A stretch of 13,955 nucleotides of DNA from Campylobacterota bacterium (GTDB taxonomy: Bacteria > Campylobacterota > Campylobacteria > Campylobacterales > Sulfurovaceae), in contig JAHZJZ010000172.1 in the NCBI GenBank assembly GCA_022600655.1, forward strand, positions 1-13,955, written 5' to 3'. The notes under the pieces are model-generated. The model was not told where the DNA came from. It searched no databases and saw only the letters and a program-made list of their open reading frames with translations. The position numbers and the translations under genes were made by a program. Below, in pieces: positions 1 through 6,933 of the stretch (the first letter of the stretch is position 1; every line of letters starts with the position of its first letter).

Positions 1-46
1 AGAGTTAATTTATGTTTTTTAATCTATATATTAAAGGAGTGAAAAA

Positions 47-589
47 ATGGGAGAGATAGTTGAACCAAAAGCATTAGAGACTGAAGCCCTCAATCAGAAA
101 CTTAATGACCCTAATGATTTGTTTAAGACCTATATGGTCACGAGTACCAAACTGCGACAAAAGATGATTACTATCTATCATGAACGACTAGAAGAGCAGC
201 GAAAAGTGCTCCAAAAAAAGATGAATTTAGATAGAGATGCGTTGCAAAAACAGCTCTATATTGAGTATATTGATAGAGTTTCAACTATTGAAAAAGAGGC
301 TGTTGATAAGCTTAATAGATTTTCGCTAGAGCGAGAAGCCGAGTTAGCCAATGACAAAGAGGAGCTTTACACCTATTTTGATAAAGCACGTAAAGAGCTT
401 GAGAAGTGGAAAGAGAACCCTGAACGTTATCAAAATGAGATGGAGTATCTCAATAAAAAAGAGTCCATGAAAATAGAGGCGATTGAAGCCAATGCTTTAA
501 ATCTCTTTGAGAAAAGCCAAAAGATGTTTGAAGATATTATCAGTGTCTTTTATGAGCACGATACAGAGATAAAAGCAAAGTTAGGGTAG
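47..589 (+). CDS. Hypothetical cytosolic coiled-coil protein, 180 aa
   Basis: I do not recognise a named family. The product is very rich in charged residues, with Glu/Lys-dense helices from about residue 30 to 170 (for example the stretches around 46-75 and 93-125). It has no signal peptide, no membrane segment and no cysteine, so a soluble, largely helical, coiled-coil protein is likely. The ATG is preceded by a strong AAAGGAG at 33-39 with 7-nt spacing, which fixes the start. It converges on the membrane-protein gene to its right, with only 10 bases between the two stop codons and a hairpin across the junction. The upstream neighbour lies outside the window, so operon membership is unknown. 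The reading frame and RBS make it a real gene; function cannot be assigned. A structural, cytoskeletal or secretion-related coiled-coil role is possible but unsupported. Confidence 0.8.
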   Translation: MGEIVEPKALETEALNQKLNDPNDLFKTYMVTSTKLRQKMITIYHERLEEQRKVLQKKMNLDRDALQKQLYIEYIDRVSTIEKEAVDKLNRFSLEREAELANDKEELYTYFDKARKELEKWKENPERYQNEMEYLNKKESMKIEAIEANALNLFEKSQKMFEDIISVFYEHDTEIKAKLG

Positions 590-601
590 TACTCCCTAAC
601 T
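579..601. terminator. Hairpin spanning convergent stop codons, possible bidirectional terminator
   Basis: Eight-base perfect inverted repeat AGTTAGGG (579-586) / CCCTAACT (594-601) with a 7-nt loop, containing the TAG of the left gene and abutting the TAG of the right gene. On the minus strand it is followed by a T-rich stretch (TTGCTTTTAT), as expected of an intrinsic terminator. On the plus strand the nearest T-run begins about 9 bases later, so termination there would be weaker. Confidence 0.55.
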
Positions 602-1019
602 AAACAAACTTTTTTGGACGGTCAAGCATGAACATCGCTTTAAGTGTATGGTGTACCGTATGTTTAAGCTCCCAAAAGGAGACATAAGAGAAGGTTATAA
701 AAAGGATAAACAGCTCCATCATATAGATATTAAACCGACCTGCTAACGTGATATCAATAACTTTGCTCATTAGAAAACCAGCAACAAAAATCAGCAGTGA
801 TGTACGAATCACATCAAAAATAATATCACTTGCTCCTGCATGAGGGTCGGTATACTCTATCGCATTAGAAGCTGTTGTTGTCGCCCAACTAAAATAGATA
901 AAAGCTCCCAAAACAATACCAAATGCCCCTAAAAGATACCCTTTTAAATCTTCCCCCAAAACTAAATGAGCTACTATAATCAATATCAAAGCAATCCCTA
1001 AACCATAAATCAGTCTCAT
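600..1019 (-). CDS. Small four-helix integral membrane protein, unknown function, 139 aa
   Basis: Hydrophobic segments lie at about residues 4-21, 27-47, 68-88 and 98-117, so four transmembrane helices are predicted. They are followed by a short basic, His-containing tail (about 118-139) that would be cytosolic. I see no catalytic motif and no similarity to a named family that I can vouch for. The ATG follows AAAGGG with a 5-6-nt gap on the minus strand, a good ribosome binding site. The gene converges on the coiled-coil gene. Downstream of the Uma2 gene on the same strand there are 80 bp, so co-transcription with Uma2 is possible but not required. Composition matches the surrounding genes, with no sign of transfer. 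Function unknown. Confidence 0.75.
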   Translation of the reverse strand: MRLIYGLGIALILIIVAHLVLGEDLKGYLLGAFGIVLGAFIYFSWATTTASNAIEYTDPHAGASDIIFDVIRTSLLIFVAGFLMSKVIDITLAGRFNIYMMELFILFITFSYVSFWELKHTVHHTLKAMFMLDRPKKFV

Positions 1020-1064
1020 CCCAACCCTTTCAGTATTTATAACGCTAATTGTAACATTAACTAA

Positions 1065-1078
1065 CTGTTTTTAAACAG
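1065..1078. terminator. Weak hairpin after the Uma2 gene
   Basis: Perfect 6-bp inverted repeat CTGTTT/AAACAG separated by TT, located 22 bases past the Uma2 stop codon. It is AT-rich and followed on the minus strand only by a mixed TAGTTAATGTT stretch rather than a clean T-run. It could be a weak terminator for the Uma2 gene or chance. Confidence 0.3.
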
Positions 1079-1099
1079 AAAAGGTTAAAAGAATACTTT

Positions 1100-1633
1100 T
1101 CATAAGAAGAAGACCTCTTTAACATCAAAACTCTCATCGATACACTCTACTGTAATACTCTCTTCAATACCATAAGTCTTGTCATAAATATATTTCCCAT
1201 TTTGAAGTACAAACTTTTCAATAATTTTAAATCCAACATTGACTAAAAAATACTCTTGAACACCATTTTGTTCATAGAGGTCTTTTTTAACGGTTTTGTC
1301 TTTATAGGCTGTAGAGGGGGAGAGTACTTCAAAAATGGCACATGGTAATTCATTTTCACAAAAAAGCATGACATCAGGTTGAACGACAGAAGTTTCACTC
1401 TGAATCATTAATTTTAAATCAAATGGAGCGATACGAGGGGTGCATTTTGGGTTACTATTTGTAAAGTTTTTTAGAATGTATCCCAGATTCAGAACAGCAT
1501 CTTGATGTTCAGCACTGGCTCCTGCCATCATATATATTTTTCCAAATATAAGCTCTACACGCTCTTTTGTGGATTGGTCGATATCTAAATAGTCTTGGTA
1601 GGTGTAGTTTTCTAATTTCAGTGCTTCATCCAT
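1100..1633 (-). CDS. Uma2/DUF820 family protein, PD-(D/E)XK nuclease fold
   Basis: The 177-residue length and the motif order are those of the Uma2 (DUF820) family of restriction-endonuclease-like proteins. Visible elements are a conserved early Glu (E27, in ERVELIFGKIY), H43, the PD pair at 86-87 (VVQPDVML), E102 followed by VLSPST at 103-108, then a Lys (K117) and the signature YEQNGVQEYFLVN at about 120-132. The arrangement PD ... E ... K is consistent with an intact metal-dependent nuclease site. The biological role of the family is poorly known; members multiply in cyanobacteria and occur singly elsewhere. The ATG is preceded by AGGAAG and by a TATAAT box, so it has its own promoter, divergent from purH. 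No toxin-antitoxin partner, methylase or transposase gene is adjacent. Confidence 0.88.
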   Translation of the reverse strand: MDEALKLENYTYQDYLDIDQSTKERVELIFGKIYMMAGASAEHQDAVLNLGYILKNFTNSNPKCTPRIAPFDLKLMIQSETSVVQPDVMLFCENELPCAIFEVLSPSTAYKDKTVKKDLYEQNGVQEYFLVNVGFKIIEKFVLQNGKYIYDKTYGIEESITVECIDESFDVKEVFFL

Positions 1634-1658
1634 AAATATAACTTCCTTTTTTACCTAT

Positions 1659-1664
1659 ATTATA
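1659..1664 (-). promoter_or_regulatory. -10 box for the Uma2 gene
   Basis: Minus-strand TATAAT, about 25 bases upstream of the ATG and upstream of the AGGAAG RBS. No clear -35 is seen. It lies about 43 bp from the divergent purH -10 box. Confidence 0.5.
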
Positions 1665-1683
1665 TCTCAAATCTCTTTATGAT

Positions 1684-1732
1684 TTTAACCCTAACCACAC
1701 TTTGGATATAATTCCAAAAATTATTTTAAGGG
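1684..1732 (+). promoter_or_regulatory. purH promoter with palindromic -10 region and RBS
   Basis: A -35-like TTTAAC (1684-1689), a 17-bp spacer and a perfect TATAAT (1707-1712) give a standard sigma-70 layout; the start of transcription would be near 1719. The -10 box is enclosed by an inverted repeat, TTTGGA (1701-1706) and TCCAAA (1713-1718). AAGGG at 1728-1732 is the ribosome binding site, 6 nt before the ATG at 1739. Confidence 0.6.
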
Positions 1733-1738
1733 TAGTAG

Positions 1739-3271
1739 ATGAGAGCATTACTTAGTGTAAGTGATAAAAATGGCATTGTTGAGTTCGCACAGGGACTAGA
1801 AAAACAAGGTTGGGAGATTATCTCGACAGGTGGGACTTATAAGAAGTTGAGTGAAGCTGGTGTCAAAGTGATTGAGATTGATGAGGTAACTAAGTTTCCT
1901 GAGTGTTTTGAAGGGCGTGTTAAGACTTTGAACCCTTATGTTCATGGTGGGATTTTACATAAACGTGGTGATGAGGGACATGTAGCTCAAGCAAAAGAGT
2001 TAGGTGTTGAGGGGATTGATTTAGTATGTGTAAATCTTTACCCTTTTAAAGCGACGATTGAGCGAACTGAAGATTTTGGTGAGATTATTGAAAATATTGA
2101 CATCGGTGGACCAACCATGGTACGTTCGGCTGCTAAGAACTTTAATGATGTGTTGATTGTTACAGATGCTGGTGATTACGGTTCTGTTATTGAAGCTTTA
2201 GAGAATAAAACAGACAGTTTAGAGTTTAGACGAAACCTTATGATAAAAGCGTTCGAGCATACAGCTGGTTATGATGGGATGATTGCCAACTACATGAACA
2301 AGCGATTTAACCAAGGTTTTGGTGAACATCAGTTCATTACAGGTAAAAAGGTGTTTGACACAAGATATGGAGAGAATCCACATCAGCAAGGGGCATTGTA
2401 TGAGTTTGATAACCACTTTACTAACAACTTCAAACAAGTTAAAGGGGAAGCGAGTTTCAATAACCTTAACGATGTAAATGGTGCATTGAAAATTGCTTCT
2501 AGTTTTGGTGATGAACCTGCAGTTTGTATTGTAAAACATGGAAACCCTTGTGGATTTGCGATTAAAGGTGACTTACTGGAGTCGTATACCGAAGCTCTTA
2601 AATGTGACCCAATCTCTGCTTTTGGTGGGGTGGTTGCTGTGAATGGTGTAGTCACAAAAGCGTTGGCTGAGAAGATGAATGAGATTTTCTTAGAAGTAGT
2701 TATGGCAGGTGATTTTGAACCAGAAGCATTAGAGGTATTTGAGAAGAAAAAAAGACTTAAACTTTTTGCTCAAGGAACTTCTAAAATAGTCATGGCAGAT
2801 GATAGTCATGACTTTAAACATGTTGATGGTGGATTTGTCTACCAAAATGCAGACTGTATCTGTGACAATGAGGTGAAAAATGCTCAACAAAAATCTGAAC
2901 TAACCGCAACAGAGCAGGAGATGAAAGACCTTGAAATCGCTTGGAAAGTAGCAGGGCTTACGAAGTCTAATTGTGTGGTCTATGTAAAAGACTCAGCAAT
3001 GGTCGCTGTAGGTATGGGAATGACTAGCCGTGTGGATGCTGCACAGTGTGCATTGAAAAAGGCTAAAGAGATGGATTTAGATGTAAGTGGAGCTGCGATG
3101 GCATCTGAAGCGTTCTTCCCATTTAGAGACTCTATAGATGCAGCTGCTGCAGCTGGGGTTAAGGCGATTATTGAGCCTGGTGGAAGTATTAGAGATGATG
3201 AGGTGATAGAGGCTGCTAATGAACATGGTATATCGCTCTATTTTACAACCGTAAGACACTTTTTACATTAA
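1739..3271 (+). CDS. purH: Bifunctional AICAR transformylase / IMP cyclohydrolase PurH
   Basis: Catalyses the last two steps of de novo IMP synthesis: formylation of AICAR with 10-formyl-THF, then ring closure, in the cytosol. The 510-residue length is normal for the family. The N-terminal MGS-like cyclohydrolase domain spans about 1-145, with STGGTYKKL (29-37), KTLNPYVHGGIL (62-73) and DIGGPTMVRSA (121-131). The transformylase domain follows, with RYGENPHQ (209-216) and the catalytic KHGNPCG (266-272; Lys266 and His267 are the expected catalytic pair). The C-terminus FTTVRHF-type end is also typical. All key residues are present. It is transcribed alone from its own promoter, with no other pur gene beside it. 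GlyA elsewhere in the window feeds the folate one-carbon pool it uses. Confidence 0.97.
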   Translation: MRALLSVSDKNGIVEFAQGLEKQGWEIISTGGTYKKLSEAGVKVIEIDEVTKFPECFEGRVKTLNPYVHGGILHKRGDEGHVAQAKELGVEGIDLVCVNLYPFKATIERTEDFGEIIENIDIGGPTMVRSAAKNFNDVLIVTDAGDYGSVIEALENKTDSLEFRRNLMIKAFEHTAGYDGMIANYMNKRFNQGFGEHQFITGKKVFDTRYGENPHQQGALYEFDNHFTNNFKQVKGEASFNNLNDVNGALKIASSFGDEPAVCIVKHGNPCGFAIKGDLLESYTEALKCDPISAFGGVVAVNGVVTKALAEKMNEIFLEVVMAGDFEPEALEVFEKKKRLKLFAQGTSKIVMADDSHDFKHVDGGFVYQNADCICDNEVKNAQQKSELTATEQEMKDLEIAWKVAGLTKSNCVVYVKDSAMVAVGMGMTSRVDAAQCALKKAKEMDLDVSGAAMASEAFFPFRDSIDAAAAAGVKAIIEPGGSIRDDEVIEAANEHGISLYFTTVRHFLH

Positions 3272-3300
3272 TATTATTTTGAGTATTAAAGTAGTTTTTT
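3268..3300 (+). terminator. Possible weak terminator after purH
   Basis: AT-rich stem TTAATATT / AGTATTAA (3268-3275 with 3282-3289, one G-T pair), 6-nt loop, followed five bases later by a run of six T (3295-3300). The stem overlaps the purH stop codon. Low GC makes it a weak structure. Confidence 0.4.
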
Positions 3301-3341
3301 ATCTTAAATTTATTATTATAAACGAATTGTTCACGATTTGC

Positions 3342-3372
3342 TGTTAGAATGATTACTATAATTAAACAAGGA
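3342..3372 (+). promoter_or_regulatory. Extended -10 promoter and RBS for the secreted rhodanese
   Basis: TG-T-TAGAAT (3342-3350) is an extended -10 box; the predicted transcript would start near 3357. AAGGA (3368-3372) lies 9 nt before the ATG at 3382. A perfect TATAAT at 3357-3362 is also present, but its transcript would begin at or inside the RBS, so the upstream box is the better candidate. Confidence 0.45.
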
Positions 3373-3381
3373 TATTAAAAA

Positions 3382-3789
3382 ATGAAAAAAATAATTTTAG
3401 GACTACTGCTTTTGGGTTCAACTCTTTTGGCTGAGGTTACGCATACCCCTGCAACACCTCAGTTAATTAAAGAGACAACAATGAAAATTATTGATATTAG
3501 AACCAAAGGTGAGTGGGTAGAGACAGGTATTGTTAAAGACTCTTACTTGTTAACTTTTTTTGATGAGCGAGGAAACTATGATATTGAAGATTTTCTTGCC
3601 AAGCTCAATATGATTGTTGACAAAAATGAGGAGTTTGCTCTTATCTGCCGTACAGGTAGTAGAACAGGGATGCTCTCAAACTTTTTAGGACATAAGCTTA
3701 ACTATAAGGTGATAAATTTAAAAGGTGGATTGATGAAGCTTTTTAGAGAAGGGTTTGAACCTGAGTACTACGCACCACCTAAAAAATAA
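3382..3789 (+). CDS. Exported single-domain rhodanese-like protein, 135 aa
   Basis: Residues 1-17 are a signal peptide: MKK, a hydrophobic core of Ile/Leu/Gly, and a cleavage site after LLA. The mature part is one rhodanese domain of about 115 residues. It includes DIRTKGEW (38-45), matching the start of the fold, and the active-site loop CRTGSR with Cys89 at the expected persulfide position, so the protein should be catalytically competent. The likely role is sulfur transfer or thiol/sulfide handling in the periplasm. The acceptor is unknown. It has its own promoter and stands alone between purH and aroE, converging on aroE with 3 bases between the stop codons. A second, cytosolic rhodanese lies at the right end of the window, so sulfane-sulfur handling is duplicated across compartments. 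Confidence 0.88.
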   Translation: MKKIILGLLLLGSTLLAEVTHTPATPQLIKETTMKIIDIRTKGEWVETGIVKDSYLLTFFDERGNYDIEDFLAKLNMIVDKNEEFALICRTGSRTGMLSNFLGHKLNYKVINLKGGLMKLFREGFEPEYYAPPKK

Positions 3790-3792
3790 TCT

Positions 3793-4587
3793 TTAAAGAG
3801 TAAATGCTTTTTGCATATGCTCTTTTATCTCATTAAATGAAAACTGTTGATTGCTAAAGTGTTCAAAAGCAATTACTCCTTGATAGAGTAGCATATCACT
3901 TCCATCTTTACATGGTTTTTTATGTGTTTTGGCAAACTTTAGAAAGGGTGTCTCTTTACCATAAATTACATCTACACAAGCCGTTGCTTTGGGTATAACT
4001 ATATCTAGTATCTCTATTGGACAAGGTAGACTCTCATCTTCTAGTCCTGCTGAAGTCATATTGACTATCAAATCATAATTTTCTGTTGCTTTAAAATTTT
4101 CAAAAGTATACGTTTTAAAACCCTCTTTTTCATACCGTTCTAAACGCCCAGCACTTCGGTTAAGTATGGTAACCTCATATCCAGCATCACGCAGTATAAC
4201 TGAGGTAGACTGTGCTGTTCCTCCTGCTCCTAAAAAGAGTACCTCTTTAGCCTCTTTAAATTCTGCTATCGCTTTTAAAAAACCAGGAGCATCAGTGTTA
4301 TAACCGTAGAGTTTTCCCTCTTTTTTGATAATGGTATTAACAGCTCCTACTTTTTGTGCAAACTCATCAAGTTCATCACAGGCTTTGAAAGCTTCCTCTT
4401 TATGGGGAACTGTTATATTCGCCCCTATAATATCAAGGTCAAAAAATTTGCTTCGTAGTTGTGTTCCATCTTCTAGTCTGTATCGGGTGTAACATCCATC
4501 ATACTCTAAACCTTTAAACGAAAGGTTATGCATAAGTGGTGATTTTGAGTGAGAGACTGGGTTTCCGAAGATGGTGAAGAGTTGCAT
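3793..4587 (-). CDS. aroE: Shikimate dehydrogenase AroE
   Basis: Reduces 3-dehydroshikimate to shikimate with NADPH in the chorismate pathway. The 264 residues are normal length. The substrate domain shows SHSKSP (12-17), NITVPHK (57-63, catalytic Lys63) and NTDAPGF (97-103, catalytic Asp99). The nucleotide domain has GAGGTAQS (120-127) and NRS (143-145). The C-terminal motif GSDMLLYQG (229-237) carries the Gln that contacts shikimate. All expected residues are intact. It is the last gene of the minus-strand run, 87 bp after trpE, so two enzymes of the same aromatic pathway are adjacent. That gap contains a TATAAT box within a hairpin, so aroE may also be transcribed from its own promoter. 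The ATG has an AGG about 11 nt upstream, a rather distant RBS. Confidence 0.96.
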   Translation of the reverse strand: MQLFTIFGNPVSHSKSPLMHNLSFKGLEYDGCYTRYRLEDGTQLRSKFFDLDIIGANITVPHKEEAFKACDELDEFAQKVGAVNTIIKKEGKLYGYNTDAPGFLKAIAEFKEAKEVLFLGAGGTAQSTSVILRDAGYEVTILNRSAGRLERYEKEGFKTYTFENFKATENYDLIVNMTSAGLEDESLPCPIEILDIVIPKATACVDVIYGKETPFLKFAKTHKKPCKDGSDMLLYQGVIAFEHFSNQQFSFNEIKEHMQKAFTL

Positions 4588-4604
4588 GGAGGCGTACCTA
4601 CTTT

Positions 4605-4626
4605 TTGGGTATTATAACATACCCAA
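4605..4626. promoter_or_regulatory. Hairpin enclosing a -10 box upstream of aroE
   Basis: TTGGGTAT (4605-4612) and ATACCCAA (4619-4626) form a perfect 8-bp inverted repeat with a 6-nt loop. On the minus strand a perfect TATAAT (4616-4611) lies across the loop and one arm, so it can act as the -10 of an aroE promoter with a transcript start near 4604, 17 nt before the ATG. No convincing -35 is seen. The palindrome could be an operator; that is inference. Confidence 0.45.
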
Positions 4627-4628
4627 GC

Positions 4629-4648
4629 GTAGGGTCGATTTATCGACC
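4629..4648 (+). repeat. GTAG plus perfect hairpin, REP-like unit
   Basis: GTAG (4629-4632) is immediately followed by GGTCGAT-TT-ATCGACC (4633-4648), a perfect 7-bp stem. A GTAG or GGAG tetranucleotide at the foot of a stem-loop is the hallmark of REP sequences moved by RAYT (TnpA-REP) transposases. There is no T-run on the minus strand, so it is not a standard terminator of trpE. A single copy in this window cannot prove repetition. Confidence 0.45.
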
Positions 4649-4674
4649 AATAAAATAATATTCTAATATTGAAA

Positions 4675-6081
4675 CTACAGCTTCTCCATATCTTTAATGG
4701 TTGCTAGTAAAGCACCTAGTTTATTTTTAACTTCAAGGTATTCTAGTTCAGGCTTTGAGTCAGCCACCACACCTGCACCTGCCTGAAGCGTAATGGAGTC
4801 AGGCTTAATAAGTGAAGTTCGTATGGCAATAGCAGAGTCCATCTCTCCATTAAAAGCAAAGTATCCAATGGAACCTGAGTAGAATCCACGTTTGAGACCT
4901 TCATACTTAGCTATAAGTTCCATGGCTCTAATTTTTGGAGCTCCTGTCATGGTTCCTGCTGTAAAGGTGGCACGGAAGAGGTCAAACATATCTTTATCTT
5001 TGGCAATAGTAGCCTCCACATCAGAAACCATATGCATAACATGAGAGTAACGCTCAACACGCATCATATCAGTTACCTCTACGGTTCCAGTTTGTGCAAC
5101 TCTTCCAACATCATTACGCCCAAGGTCAATAAGCATGAGATGCTCAGCACACTCTTTTGGGTCATTTAACATCTCAAGTTCTAGCTCTTTATCTCGGGCA
5201 TGACTCTTACCTCTTTTTCTTGTCCCTGCAATAGGTCTAAGTAAAATCTCTTCATTCTCAAGTCGAACCATAACTTCTGGCGAAGAACCACAGATTGAAA
5301 AATCTTCATAGTCAAGTAAGAAGAGATAAGGAGAAGGGTTTTTAGAACGTAATAGACGATAAAAACTTAAAGGATCAATTTGACCTTTTTGAGTATAACG
5401 ATTTGCTAATAGTATTTGAAAAATATCACCACTTCGTATCATCTCTTTAGACTCATCGACCAAGGCTTTAAATCGTTCCTCTTCAATTGAAAAGCTACCT
5501 TCACCATCTAACGTAGCAGGTTTCAGAGCTTGAACCATGGAGCCATTTTTGAGTATAGACTCTATGGCTTTAATCTGTTCACCATATCGTTCATCATTTT
5601 GAATCATGGTTAGTTGAGCATTTTTATGAGAAAAAGCTAAAATGATAGAGGGGCGTACTAAATCTAAATCAGGTGTTTGGAGAGAGTCATAGAGTGAATC
5701 CATACTTTTTTTAAGTGTAGGTTCAAATACCCTAACCATATCGTACCCAATAAATCCGATGAATCCATCGGTAAAAGCAAAACCTACCTCTGAGGCACGT
5801 TGTTTATATTTTTCTTGATCAAGGTTTTGATAATAGGTTTGTAAAAAGTTGAAGGGGTCTGTGTCTAACTTTTGGGTTTCACCCTGTAGATTGATGTAAG
5901 AGGTTTGGTTATTTTTATAACTTATACGCTCTTGTGCACCGATGGTAATAAAAGAAAAATTACCATCGCTGTTATTGACCACACTTTCAAAAAGCATAGT
6001 AATATCATCGTTAAAAAGCTTTTTTAACTCCCCGTATAGTGCAACAGGGGTAAGTTGGTCAAAGAGTATCTGTTTAATCAT
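4675..6081 (-). CDS. trpE: Anthranilate synthase component I TrpE
   Basis: Makes anthranilate from chorismate using ammonia delivered by the TrpG glutaminase, the first step of tryptophan synthesis. The 468 residues carry the chorismate-binding domain: PIAGTRKRG (283-291), DLGRNDVGRVA (319-329), VMHMVSDV (348-355), GTMTGAPKIRAMEL (376-389), GSIGYFAFNGEMDSAIAIRT (403-422) and GAGVVADSKPELEY (435-448). PIAGT, with Ala rather than the Lys of PIKGT found in aminodeoxychorismate synthase, favours TrpE over PabB. LFES (30-33) matches the N-terminal LLES tryptophan-feedback site, so feedback inhibition is expected. No trpG is adjacent; the glutaminase must be encoded elsewhere. The ATG is 3 nt after the SPOR stop codon and has only a weak RBS, suggesting translational coupling. 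Confidence 0.92.
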   Translation of the reverse strand: MIKQILFDQLTPVALYGELKKLFNDDITMLFESVVNNSDGNFSFITIGAQERISYKNNQTSYINLQGETQKLDTDPFNFLQTYYQNLDQEKYKQRASEVGFAFTDGFIGFIGYDMVRVFEPTLKKSMDSLYDSLQTPDLDLVRPSIILAFSHKNAQLTMIQNDERYGEQIKAIESILKNGSMVQALKPATLDGEGSFSIEEERFKALVDESKEMIRSGDIFQILLANRYTQKGQIDPLSFYRLLRSKNPSPYLFLLDYEDFSICGSSPEVMVRLENEEILLRPIAGTRKRGKSHARDKELELEMLNDPKECAEHLMLIDLGRNDVGRVAQTGTVEVTDMMRVERYSHVMHMVSDVEATIAKDKDMFDLFRATFTAGTMTGAPKIRAMELIAKYEGLKRGFYSGSIGYFAFNGEMDSAIAIRTSLIKPDSITLQAGAGVVADSKPELEYLEVKNKLGALLATIKDMEKL

Positions 6082-6084
6082 ATA

Positions 6085-6870
6085 CTATTTTATCTTTGTA
6101 ATATATGCATCTTTGGCAACACTAGCTTTAGCTTTAGCTAGATGATTTTGTGCATCTTTTTGGCTATAGAATGGTCCAATTAAAACTCTTGTTAAACCCT
6201 CTTTGTTTTTAATGGTTCTATAGTTAAGTTTAATAGCTTTAATTTTTTTAACAGCTGTAGTTGCATCTTCAAAAGCACCCACTTTGATATAGTATCCACG
6301 ACTTGCACTGGCTACTTTTGGAGTACTATCTTTACTTTTAGACTCTTTTTTTGCATCATCAGAAACAACATATTTTGGTCTATTGTAGGTTGAAGATTTT
6401 GGTGCACTACTTGTACTTTTTGTTCCACTGCTTTTTGGTGCAGTACTTGTTGTAGTACGGTCTCTTAGTGGCTCTTTAGTTCTTGATGTACTGTTACGCT
6501 CAGTAAGCACTGGAGTGGTTACTGTTGAAGCAGCACTTTTAACACCATCTGTTACTTTATCTCCTGCGGCAACTGTTGCTGTTGCTGCTGTGGTTGCAAG
6601 GGCAGCTGTTGTTGCTGCAGCTGTTCCAAGTAGAGATGAGTCAGAGCCATTTTTTTCTGTATCGGAGACTTGCTCAACAGTTCCATCTGCTTTGATGTGT
6701 TGTCCATCAATATTATCTTCATCACTTCCTAAAATAAGTTTGGTAATTACAATCGATATTACTAAAATAATAAATAGTAAAGCTAAGAGGGTTAAAATGT
6801 TTTTAAGTTGCGTTTTTTTAGAGTTATCGTTATCTTCGATAACAATGTCATTTAAGTTTTTATTTTCCAT
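6085..6870 (-). CDS. Membrane-anchored SPOR-domain protein
   Basis: SPOR domains bind glycan strands of septal peptidoglycan stripped of stem peptides; such proteins usually act in division or cell-wall remodelling. With the start at 6870 the product has 261 residues: a charged cytosolic N-terminus, one transmembrane helix at about 24-47, an Ala/Thr-rich stretch (82-103), a long Ser/Thr/Lys/Pro-rich disordered linker to about 190, and the SPOR domain (191-261) with GYYIKVGAF and RVLIGPF. The open frame runs 13 codons further upstream to a TTG, but that TTG precedes the -10 box at 6898-6903. The ATG at 6870 has GGAGA 8 nt upstream, so I choose it. A SPOR gene in the glyA-aroE interval is also found in Campylobacter, as I recall. 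Confidence 0.9.
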   Translation of the reverse strand: MENKNLNDIVIEDNDNSKKTQLKNILTLLALLFIILVISIVITKLILGSDEDNIDGQHIKADGTVEQVSDTEKNGSDSSLLGTAAATTAALATTAATATVAAGDKVTDGVKSAASTVTTPVLTERNSTSRTKEPLRDRTTTSTAPKSSGTKSTSSAPKSSTYNRPKYVVSDDAKKESKSKDSTPKVASASRGYYIKVGAFEDATTAVKKIKAIKLNYRTIKNKEGLTRVLIGPFYSQKDAQNHLAKAKASVAKDAYITKIK

Positions 6871-6897
6871 GAAAGGGTCTCCACTTTTTTTGAACAA

Positions 6898-6905
6898 AGT
6901 ATAAC
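6898..6905 (-). promoter_or_regulatory. Extended -10 promoter of the SPOR-trpE unit
   Basis: On the minus strand the sequence reads TG-T-TATACT, an extended -10 box preceded by a T-run. Transcription would start near 6891, giving about a 20-nt leader before the ATG at 6870. It lies in the 63-bp gap after the DUF1882 gene, so SPOR, trpE and perhaps aroE can be expressed apart from glyA. Confidence 0.5.
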
Positions 6906-6933
6906 ACAAAAATGGTTATTTGATACCGTAAAA

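Noticed and set aside
1100..1633. Toxin or restriction system around the Uma2 gene
   Set aside because: No antitoxin, methylase or other defence gene is adjacent; it stands alone with its own promoter.
2219..2655. Open minus-strand frames inside purH
   Set aside because: They lie wholly within a clear purH, have no RBS and encode no recognisable domain; the same holds for the open frames antisense to trpE, glyA, lysS, pilT and gatC.
4675..6081. PabB (aminodeoxychorismate synthase) instead of TrpE
   Set aside because: PIAGT with Ala and the LFES feedback motif favour TrpE.
6515..6904. Plus-strand frame of about 129 codons antisense to the SPOR gene
   Set aside because: Its Ala/Val-rich sequence is just the complement of the Ala/Thr tract, and the SPOR gene is well supported.
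6871..6909. N-terminal extension of the SPOR protein from a TTG
   Set aside because: The TTG is upstream of the -10 box, and the ATG at 6870 has a proper GGAGA site.
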